Assembly: GCA_004555535.1 (NCBI GenBank)
Contig: SFHU01000001.1
Coordinates: 17,608-81,607 of the forward strand
DNA from: Clostridiales bacterium
GTDB lineage: Bacteria > Bacillota > Clostridia > Christensenellales > Aristaeellaceae
Length of the DNA stretch: 64,000 nucleotides
Reading direction: 5' to 3'
The number at the start of each line of letters is the position of its first letter. The stretch's first letter is position 1. The position numbers were made by a program, and so were the translations under genes. The notes beneath the pieces were generated by a model. That model was not told where the DNA came from and ran no database searches. It saw nothing but the letters and a program-made list of their open reading frames with translations. This document shows, piece after piece, positions 58,017 to 64,000 of this stretch.

Positions 58017-59213
58017 TCACGCCGGCAGCTCGATGACGTAGATCTCCGAGCCGGAGGCGACCACCGCGCGGTTGTCCGAGATCATGCCCAGCACGGCGGT
58101 GACGTTGATGGGCAGGGCATAGGCGGAGAAGGCCGTCTCCCCGAAGCGGCAGGCGTAGACGGCGTTTTCGGCGAAGCCGTAGACAGAGCGCGTGCCCAGC
58201 GCCGCCGCGAGGCATCCGCCCGGCAGATGGAGCACGCGGTCGACGTCGCCGTACATCAGCCGGACGCTGTTGATGCCGCTGCCCGCGCTCTGCTCCTGCG
58301 CGGGCACGAGCAGCTGATAGGTCGCATTGCCGATGCGGCGCACGTCCTGCATCGTGTAGCCGTAGATGAGCGTCGGGCTGTCCTGCTCGATGACGCGGTA
58401 GTTGTAGCGCGTGATCTGGCGCGTATCCACGACGTTGAGCACGCCGCCCACGTCATAGACCATGTAGACGATGTGCTCGCCCAGCGAGCTCTTGCCCGTG
58501 GAGAGCTTGCCCGGCTGGAAGGTCTGCAGCTCCATGGAGATGACCGTGCCTGTCGTATCCAGGCCCAGCACCCACATCAGCTCCGTCTCCTGCGCGCTCG
58601 AGGTCGTCACGGACTTGAAGAAGCCGATGTCCAGCAGCGTCTGGTTGGCGACGGTGATGTTGTCGACGGTCTGGCCGTCGCTGTTGATGACGCTGATGAC
58701 GCCGCTGTCCGGGTCGCCGACGAACACGGCGACGTATTCCTCGCCCGCGCTGGCGAACTGGATGGTGTCGCTCATCTTGTTGTTGTAGACGAGGCGGCCC
58801 CGGCTGTTGAGGATGTAGAGGTCGTTGCCCGACCAGGCGACGATGCGGCTCTCGGTCGCGTCATAGTCGGCGTTCGTGCCGATCTGGTAGCTCCATTCGT
58901 TGCCGCCGGTCGCGGCGACGCAGTGCAGCGTCGTGCCGTCATAGAAGATGACGCTGCTGCCGAAGGGCATGACGTTCTGGCTGAGCGTCGCGCCGATGCG
59001 CGTCACGCGGCCCACGCCGTCGCGGCCCGTGCCCTGGAGGGCGTAGACGATGACCACCGCCAGCAGCGCCGCCAGCGCCAGCAGCGCGAGCAGCACCCGC
59101 AGGCGGTTGCTCAGGCTCCGCTTTTGCTTCTTCCTGGCGTTCGAGGCGCCATAGGCCCTGTAGGACTGGTTGGCGCCTGTGATCACCCTGCCCCGTTTCC
59201 TGTTGCGATCCAT
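58017..59213 (-). CDS. Membrane-anchored beta-propeller protein (DUF5711-like)
   Basis: A 398-residue protein. A basic cytoplasmic start (MDRNRKRGRV...NARKKQKRSLSNR) leads into one transmembrane helix (about 38-60). An extracellular region of repeating beta-blades (IVAWSGNDLYILNSRGRLVY; YVAVFVGDPDSGVISVINSDG) follows, as in PQQ/WD-like DUF5711 proteins. No catalytic motif; probably a scaffold or sensor. AAGGAAC precedes the ATG at 59213. cvpA and the small zinc-ribbon gene follow closely, suggesting one operon. Confidence 0.75.
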   Translation of the reverse strand: MDRNRKRGRVITGANQSYRAYGASNARKKQKRSLSNRLRVLLALLALAALLAVVIVYALQGTGRDGVGRVTRIGATLSQNVMPFGSSVIFYDGTTLHCVAATGGNEWSYQIGTNADYDATESRIVAWSGNDLYILNSRGRLVYNNKMSDTIQFASAGEEYVAVFVGDPDSGVISVINSDGQTVDNITVANQTLLDIGFFKSVTTSSAQETELMWVLGLDTTGTVISMELQTFQPGKLSTGKSSLGEHIVYMVYDVGGVLNVVDTRQITRYNYRVIEQDSPTLIYGYTMQDVRRIGNATYQLLVPAQEQSAGSGINSVRLMYGDVDRVLHLPGGCLAAALGTRSVYGFAENAVYACRFGETAFSAYALPINVTAVLGMISDNRAVVASGSEIYVIELPA

Positions 59214-59244
59214 GCTCGTTCCTTTCCGTCCGCATTTTGGAGAG

Positions 59245-59424
59245 TTTTCCACTTTTGGAGGCTCCACATGCCTGCCGCCCGCGACAATCGGGCTTTTACA
59301 AGGTTTTTTGGGGACTTTTCCCCGGGCGATTTCCGGGTTTTCCCCTGACTTGTCCACAGTTTTCCACAGTGTTTTCCACATTTTTGTGGAGAACTGTGGA
59401 TAGTCTGTGGACAAGTGTGGACAA
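59245..59424. other. Candidate replication origin: clustered DnaA-box-like sites
   Basis: Seven 9-mers close to TTATCCACA lie within 75 bases. Plus strand: TTGTCCACA 59350, TTTTCCACA 59360 and 59372. Minus strand: TTCTCCACA 59385, CTATCCACA 59395, TTGTCCACA 59406 and 59416. The plus-strand boxes lie on one side and the minus-strand boxes on the other. An outlying TTTTCCACT is at 59245. The 460-base gap between recF and the beta-propeller gene holds only this and a family A repeat. Confidence 0.55.
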
Positions 59425-59527
59425 CTTCGGGATAAGTCCGTTTTTCTGAGGTATTTCAAGGAAAAACCGGCTGTGCCCAAAAGAAGACGCACATGCTTTG
59501 AAGCTGAAATCCGGCTTTGCGGAATCG

Positions 59528-59658
59528 AACCCGTCACAATCGCAGGCCGCAAAGCGGCCTGCTCTGAGACTGCGTTTCTTCTTTGAAACACGATAGGGAT
59601 GCCGCCCTCTGACCCGCCTGAGGGATTGAATCCCTCAGACGCCCTTCTTTGCTTCGCG
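59528..59658 (+). repeat. Family A repeat element
   Basis: Inner stem GGCCGC / GCGGCC with loop AAA; the outer stem has one change (GTCACA). A GAGGGATTGAATCCCTC hairpin follows, and the end lies 15 bases from the recF stop. Confidence 0.9.
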
Positions 59659-59673
59659 CGAATACGCCAGGTT

Positions 59674-60765
59674 TCAGCTGCTCAGCCGGCCGTTTTCCAC
59701 ATGATAGACCGTGCCCTGCCTCGCGCCCGCGAGGTCGGAGACGTCCGTGCAGGTGACAAAGGTCTGCACGCGGTCGATGCGCTCGATGAGCTGACGGCGC
59801 CTGCCCGGGTCGAGCTCGCTCATCACGTCGTCGAGCATCAGGATGGGCGCCTCGCCGCGCTCCGCGCAGCACAGCTCCAGCTGGGCCAGCTTGAGGGCGA
59901 GCACGGCGCTTCGCTGCTGCCCCTGGGAGGCAAACGTGCGCGCCTCGCGGCCGTCGATGGTGATGAGCAGGTCGTCGCGGTGGATGCCCACGCTCGTGCT
60001 CATGCGCCGCAGATCCTCCGCGCGCGCGGCGTGCAGGCGATGAAGCAGCGTCTCGTAGGCGTCGCCCTCGCCGGCCTGGGAGACATAGCGCAGCGCAAGC
60101 GTCTCGCGCCCGCCGGTCAGGTCGCTGTGCACCTGCGCGGCATACTGTCCCAGGCGCTCCACGGCCTCGCGGCGGTTTTCGGCGATCTGCGCGCCGCACT
60201 GGGCGAGCTGCTCGTCCCACATCTCCAGCGTGGAGGAAAGCGACGGGGTTTTCGCGATCTCCCGCAGCAGCGCGTTGCGCTGGTTCAGCGTGCGCACGGC
60301 GCGCTGGAGCGCATAAAAATAGGCCGGGCGCAGCTGGGAGAGCTGCATATCCAGGAAGCGGCGGCGCTCGGCGGGGCCGCTCTTGACGATCTGAAGGTCC
60401 TCCGGAGAAAAGAGCACGCCGCAGACGTGCCCGAAGAGCTCGCCGATGCGCTCGGCCTGGCGCGCGCCGATGCGCACGGTCTTCTTCTTCCTTCCCGCGC
60501 GGGTGAGGATCACGCTGACCTCGTGCGTGCCGTCGCGCTGGGCGGTCTGCACCGTGACGCGCGCGGAGGACTCGCCCCAGCGGATGAGCTCCTCGTCGCG
60601 GGGCGTCCTGTGGCTCCTGCCCAGGCAGCACAGGTGCAGCGCCTCGAGGATGTTCGTCTTGCCCTGCGCGTTCGGGCCGGCGAAGACGGTCACGCCCGCG
60701 TCCGGCTCGATGCGCGCCCGCTCATAGTTGCGGAAATTGGTCAGCTCAAGCGTCCTGACGCGCAT
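59674..60765 (-). CDS. recF: DNA replication and repair protein RecF
   Basis: A 363-residue SMC-like ATPase that loads RecA at single-strand gaps. The N-terminus MRVRTLELTNFRNYERARIE and Walker A GPNAQGKTN (about 31-39) are typical. The signature is TFASQGQQRSAVLALK, and Walker B is APILMLDDVMSELDPGRR. It starts 6 bases after dnaN, the standard dnaN-recF order; gyrB is not next to it here. Confidence 0.96.
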   Translation of the reverse strand: MRVRTLELTNFRNYERARIEPDAGVTVFAGPNAQGKTNILEALHLCCLGRSHRTPRDEELIRWGESSARVTVQTAQRDGTHEVSVILTRAGRKKKTVRIGARQAERIGELFGHVCGVLFSPEDLQIVKSGPAERRRFLDMQLSQLRPAYFYALQRAVRTLNQRNALLREIAKTPSLSSTLEMWDEQLAQCGAQIAENRREAVERLGQYAAQVHSDLTGGRETLALRYVSQAGEGDAYETLLHRLHAARAEDLRRMSTSVGIHRDDLLITIDGREARTFASQGQQRSAVLALKLAQLELCCAERGEAPILMLDDVMSELDPGRRRQLIERIDRVQTFVTCTDVSDLAGARQGTVYHVENGRLSS

Positions 60766-60771
60766 GGCAGC

Positions 60772-61875
60772 TTACGCGTTAAACACGCGCACCGGCAGCA
60801 CCAGATACAGGTAGCGCTCGCCCTGCGTCGGGCAGATGACGCACGGGCTGACGTTCGAGTTGAAGCGCATGACGATTTCGTCGTCGGAGAGCGCCTTGAG
60901 CACGTCGGTGATGTAGCGGACGTTGAAGGCGATGGTGATGTCCTTGCCCTCGGTCGTCACGGTGATCTTCTCCTCGACGTCGCCCATCTCGGAATTGGAG
61001 GTCACGTCGAGCGTCTCCCCGTCGATCTTGAAGCAGACGAGATTGCTCTTGCCCTCGCGGGCGATGAGGCTGGCGCGGTCGATGGCGCTGGAGAGCTCGC
61101 TGCGGCTGACCGTCACGCGGGACTGCCACTCCTCCGGCAGGATCTGGCGGTAGCGGATGAATTCGCCCTCCAGCAGCCGGGCGACGATGTGCGTATTGCC
61201 CAGGTTCATCTGCACATGGCTGCGGCTGAAGCACAGCTCCACCGGCTCCTCCGTATCGGCGAGGATTTTGGCGATATCGCCCAGCACACGGCCGCCGACG
61301 ACGGCGCTGACGTCCTTGTCCGGGCCGTCGACGATCTCGCTGCGCAGCGCAAGGCGATAGCCGTCCAGCGCGACGACGCGCATCTCGCTTTTGCCGATCT
61401 CCAGCAGGCAGCCGGTCAGCACCGGGCGGCTCTCGTCCACGGCGATGGCGAAGATCGTCCTGCCGACCATGTCGCGCAGCACGCCCTGGGGCATCGAAAA
61501 GGACGGACCCTCGACCCGCGGCAGCTCCGGGTATTCGACGGGATCCAGGCCCGTGATCGTCGTGCGGGAGGCGGCGCAGCGGATGGTCGTCTGCAGCCTG
61601 TCGGAGATATTGAACTCGACCGTGCCGGAGGGCAGCTTGCGCACGACCTCGCACAGCAGCTTGCCCGGCAGTACGACGCGGCCCTCCTCCGCAAACGACG
61701 CGGGAATGGTCGTCTCGATGCCCAGTGCAAGGTCCGTGCAGGTGAGGCGCAGGCCCTCGTCGCAGGCTTCAAACAGGATGCCCTCCAAAATCGGCTTGGG
61801 GGAGCGGACGGCCAAAGCGCGGCTGACGATGGACAGGCTCGCGTTCAGTTCATTGGTATCGCAGGTAAAGCGCAT
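60772..61875 (-). CDS. dnaN: DNA polymerase III beta sliding clamp
   Basis: A 367-residue clamp of three similar domains, full length. It starts MRFTCDTNELNASLSIVSRA and ends CPTQGERYLYLVLPVRV. The hydrophobic client-binding cleft residues lie in the last domain. Three possible starts lie together; ATG at 61875 is chosen because AAGGAGG is 9 bases upstream, against 3 for the ATG at 61881. dnaA, normally upstream, is absent: a GntR-type gene is divergent there. Confidence 0.96.
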   Translation of the reverse strand: MRFTCDTNELNASLSIVSRALAVRSPKPILEGILFEACDEGLRLTCTDLALGIETTIPASFAEEGRVVLPGKLLCEVVRKLPSGTVEFNISDRLQTTIRCAASRTTITGLDPVEYPELPRVEGPSFSMPQGVLRDMVGRTIFAIAVDESRPVLTGCLLEIGKSEMRVVALDGYRLALRSEIVDGPDKDVSAVVGGRVLGDIAKILADTEEPVELCFSRSHVQMNLGNTHIVARLLEGEFIRYRQILPEEWQSRVTVSRSELSSAIDRASLIAREGKSNLVCFKIDGETLDVTSNSEMGDVEEKITVTTEGKDITIAFNVRYITDVLKALSDDEIVMRFNSNVSPCVICPTQGERYLYLVLPVRVFNA

Positions 61876-61936
61876 ATACATCAACCTCCTTGGGGTAGTA
61901 GCCGTATATAGGTATCAGCAGTAGAAGTCGTAGGGC

Positions 61937-62194
61937 GGTGGATAATGGGGATAACGCCCAAAAAGCCAAAACCGGACTGGCTTTTGGCCTGTGGAAAACC
62001 CTTGAAAACCCCGTGGATTGTTCCTGTGTTTTCCACACCGGCTGTGCAAAACCCGAATTGCCTGCGCGGTCGGCGCGAAAGCGGCTGCCGGGCAAGCAAA
62101 AAAGGGCAAATTCTTTCATATTCAATATTCGCTTTTCTCCCTTGAAATCCTCCCGGGGGCCCTCCAAACGGAGGATTAAATTTGTTGTGGATTT
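61937..62194. other. Scattered DnaA-box-like sites upstream of dnaN
   Basis: TTATCCACC (minus, 61937-61945), TTTTCCACA (minus, 61990-61998), TTTTCCACA (plus, 62029-62037) and AAATCCACA (minus, 62186-62194) lie in the 372-base dnaN-regulator gap. They could mark a second origin part or autoregulation of dnaN. The last overlaps the regulator's -35 element. Confidence 0.4.
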
Positions 62195-62213
62195 GAGGCC
62201 GGTATGGTACAAT
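62185..62213 (+). promoter_or_regulatory. Promoter of the GntR-family regulator
   Basis: TTGTGG, a 17-base spacer and TACAAT, about 35 bases before the start. The -35 overlaps a DnaA-box-like 9-mer. Confidence 0.6.
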
Positions 62214-62247
62214 AGAGGGCGTGAAGAGAAGAAGTGGAGTGAAGCGT

Positions 62248-62952
62248 ATGGAGACAGGAAGAAAGCCGCGCAAGCTGCCCGAGCAGATTGCCGACAAGCT
62301 CAGAGAGATGATCATTCAGGAGTCGATGAAGACCGGCAGCAAGCTCCCGGCAGAGGCGGAGCTGATGGCGCGCTTTGGCGTCAGCCGCTCCACAGTGCGC
62401 GAGGCGGTCAAGATTCTGCAGACGGAGCACATCGTCGACATCCGCCAGGGGCAGGGCACGTTCCTGTGCGCCATGCCGGGGCTGGCGGAGGATCCGCTGG
62501 GGCTGCGCTTTGCCGATCAGGAGGAGCTGATCGCGCAGCTGCTGGAGACGCGGCTTCTGATCGAGCCGGGCGTCGCAGCGCTGGCGGCCACGCGCAGGCG
62601 CGCGGACCAGCTCGCGGAGATGAAGCAGCTACTCGACAAAATGGACAACGCCTATCTGCACGGCGAGGACTACACGCCCTTTGACTTTGAATTCCACTCG
62701 CTGATCGCCCGCTGCACGGGCAACGACGTCGTCATGCGCCTGCTGCCGACGATTCACGAGTCCATTCAGGCGGGCTATCACCACACCCAGCGCGTCGAGG
62801 GCAGCTATCAGCGCGCGAGCCAGTGCCATCTGGAGATGTACCGCAGCATCGCCGAGGGGGACAGCGACCGCGCCCGCCAGGCCGCCCAGCGGCACATGAT
62901 CCAGACGATGCACGATTCCGGCGTCGACGTGCCGGGCGTGCTGCTGCGCTGA
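62248..62952 (+). CDS. FadR-subfamily GntR transcriptional regulator
   Basis: A 234-residue regulator. The winged helix (about 10-75) reads LPEQIADKLREMII, GSKLPAEAELMARFGVSRST and VREAVKILQTEHIVDIRQGQGTF. A C-terminal all-helical FCD ligand domain follows, with metal-type ligands in FDFEFHSLIARCTGN and a later QRHM. FCD regulators usually sense organic or sugar acids. No target is adjacent; kduID (uronate) in this window is a plausible but untested one. The ATG at 62248 has GGAG 8 bases upstream. Confidence 0.88.
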   Translation: METGRKPRKLPEQIADKLREMIIQESMKTGSKLPAEAELMARFGVSRSTVREAVKILQTEHIVDIRQGQGTFLCAMPGLAEDPLGLRFADQEELIAQLLETRLLIEPGVAALAATRRRADQLAEMKQLLDKMDNAYLHGEDYTPFDFEFHSLIARCTGNDVVMRLLPTIHESIQAGYHHTQRVEGSYQRASQCHLEMYRSIAEGDSDRARQAAQRHMIQTMHDSGVDVPGVLLR

Positions 62953-62997
62953 GCGCTGCTTCGCGCCGGTTGTAAGAGGCTTTGAGAAAGGATCACG

Positions 62998-63681
62998 ATG
63001 AAGATCATTGCGCGCATTCACAGCGACTTTCCCGAAAAATTCGGCATTCCCCGCCAGAGCGGCCTCGTGCCGCAGACGCGCTCGCGCATCGTCTTTGAGG
63101 GCGAATACAGAAACCCCGATGCCCTTCGCGGCATCGAGGGTTTTTCCCATCTCTGGCTGATCTGGTCCTTCTCCGAGGCGGAGCGCGACAGCTGGTCGCC
63201 GACAGTGCGCCCGCCGCGTCTGGGCGGCAACACGCGCATGGGCGTCTTTGCGACGCGCTCGCCCTTCCGCCCCAACGCGATCGGCCTGTCCTGCGTGACG
63301 CTCGAAGCGGTCGAGCTGCACACGAAGGACGGCCCCGTGCTGACCGTCGGCGGCGCGGACCTGATGGACGGCACGCCGATTTACGATATCAAGCCCTATC
63401 ACCCGCTGACGGACTGCCACCCCGAGGCGCGCGGCGGGTTTGCCGGCGCGCACGCGGGGGATCACCTCGACGTCGTCTTCCCGCCGGAGCTGGAAGCGCT
63501 CATCGCGCCGGACAAGCGCGAGGCGCTGCGCGGCGTGCTCGCCGGGGATCCGCGCCCGGGCTACCAGAACGATCCCGCGCGGCTCTACGGCGTCGCCTTC
63601 GCCGGGAAGAACGTGCGCTTCACCGTGGAGGAGGGCGTGCTGACCGTGCGGGGGGTCGAGGAATACCGCAGGGACAGATAA
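62998..63681 (+). CDS. trmO: tRNA m6t6A37 methyltransferase TrmO
   Basis: A 227-residue TrmO (TsaA/YaeB) protein. It methylates t6A at position 37 of threonine tRNA using SAM. Family motifs visible are ARIHSDFPEKFGIPRQ, RIEG-type IEGFSHLWLIW, TRMGVFATRSPFRPNAIGLS and the C-terminal DPRPGYQNDPARLYGVAF. Full length. GAAAGG lies upstream of the ATG. It follows the regulator by 45 bases and may share its transcript. Confidence 0.94.
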   Translation: MKIIARIHSDFPEKFGIPRQSGLVPQTRSRIVFEGEYRNPDALRGIEGFSHLWLIWSFSEAERDSWSPTVRPPRLGGNTRMGVFATRSPFRPNAIGLSCVTLEAVELHTKDGPVLTVGGADLMDGTPIYDIKPYHPLTDCHPEARGGFAGAHAGDHLDVVFPPELEALIAPDKREALRGVLAGDPRPGYQNDPARLYGVAFAGKNVRFTVEEGVLTVRGVEEYRRDR

Positions 63682-63721
63682 GGAAGTATCAAAAAAGCAT
63701 CCCGCCATTTAGGCAGGTGTC

Positions 63722-63777
63722 CATAAAACAGTAAACCGACCTATGGTTACGATCATAGGTCGGTTTACTGTTTTATG
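63722..63777. repeat. Perfect 24-bp inverted repeat at the edge of an AT-rich region
   Basis: CATAAAACAGTAAACCGACC... (24 bases, 63722-63745), loop of 8 bases, exact complement 63754-63777. There is no T-tract of terminator type. A second inverted repeat (CCCAAGGCTCC / GGAGCCTTGGG) follows at 63794-63826. From here on the sequence becomes AT-rich. Bases 63827-63914 hold nothing recognised. Confidence 0.8.
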
Positions 63778-63914
63778 CACCGGCGTGGGAGCGCCCAAGG
63801 CTCCCTTGTGGAAAAGGAGCCTTGGGTGCAGTGCAAAATCGTACTCAACGCACTACACCAAACGGTGTATAAAAGTGCGCCCTTATCCGTTCGACAAACT
63901 GGAATTTGACTTGC

Positions 63915-64000
63915 CTATTTTCTTAAAATCTCATGTGGAGCTTCTATTTCATTTGCCAAGGTATGCTCTGTTAATTCTGACATCAATTTCAATTTTTTAT
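63915..64000 (-). CDS. C-terminus of an AT-rich gene running in from the right (partial)
   Basis: On the minus strand the frame is open from the window edge to TAG at 63917-63915, giving 27 residues that end EIEAPHEILRK. Codon use is AT-rich, unlike all other genes here, suggesting recent acquisition or a mobile element. The product cannot be identified. Confidence 0.35.
   Translation of the reverse strand, partial: KKLKLMSELTEHTLANEIEAPHEILRK

Noticed and set aside
61876..62247. dnaA gene or remnant upstream of dnaN
   Set aside because: The gap has no frame resembling DnaA, and the next gene is a divergent GntR-family regulator.
63722..63777. Rho-independent terminator for trmO
   Set aside because: The 24-bp perfect inverted repeat is too long and lacks a following T-tract of the usual type; it looks more like a mobile-element feature.

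Overview
The window is GC-rich (roughly 65 percent) bacterial chromosome. It looks like a spore-forming member of the Clostridia (Bacillota). The evidence is a gerA-type germinant receptor operon, AGGAGG-type ribosome binding sites, TTGACA/TATAAT-type promoters, a Gram-positive type I toxin-antitoxin pair and many sugar-acid and glycan genes typical of gut anaerobes. I cannot name the genus from sequence alone. dnaN-recF near the right end, parA-parB at 32-34 kb and a dense cluster of DnaA-box-like sites at 59.3-59.4 kb indicate the neighbourhood of the replication origin. dnaA is not in the window.

Layout: 0-3.3 kb holds two PhnE-type permeases (the first cut by the window edge) and a 5'-nucleotidase-like phosphoesterase. 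3.4-6.4 kb (minus) holds an iron alcohol dehydrogenase, a flavoredoxin and an aminotransferase. 6.6-12.4 kb holds a secreted repeat-rich peptidoglycan-binding protein, a ComEC-like beta-lactamase-fold hydrolase and a GH42 beta-galactosidase. 12.5-15.5 kb (minus) is a BtuFCD vitamin B12 importer behind a cobalamin riboswitch. 15.6-24.3 kb (minus) holds two GT-C membrane proteins, an RluA pseudouridine synthase, a Cof phosphatase, an acetyltransferase, an RsmF-like rRNA methyltransferase, an unknown protein and a thioredoxin-reductase-like enzyme. 24.8-28.8 kb (minus) is an SGNH-like protein, YhcH and a GH65 phosphorylase. 28.8-29.2 kb is a compact type I toxin-antitoxin locus.

29.3-31.8 kb holds deoD, a YbaK-type deacylase and a D-aminopeptidase. 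31.9-34.4 kb (minus) is an unknown gene, parA and parB. 34.5-37.3 kb is a tldD/tldE pair, followed by a split ThrE-type exporter. 38.8-40.7 kb (minus) is kduI-kduD for unsaturated uronate catabolism. 40.9-44.9 kb is the germinant receptor operon. 45-46.6 kb holds a HAD phosphatase and a DapA-family aldolase. 46.7-49.3 kb (minus) is the methionine importer metNIQ. 49.5-51.3 kb holds an M20 amidohydrolase and a small membrane protein. 51.9-59.2 kb (minus) holds mostly membrane or surface-linked genes. 59.7-61.9 kb (minus) is dnaN-recF, and 62.2-63.7 kb holds a FadR-like regulator and trmO. The last 300 bases become AT-rich.

The most unusual structure is an intergenic repeat family of about 130-160 bp (15 copies counting partial ones). 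It almost always starts within a few tens of bases downstream of a stop codon and has a fixed orientation relative to that gene. It carries several hairpins and a conserved two-stem module whose inner stem shows compensatory base changes between copies. A second, smaller dispersed family shares the same gaps. These elements split parA from parB and gerAB from gerAC. Together with the type I toxin-antitoxin locus and the candidate origin, they are the best leads here.
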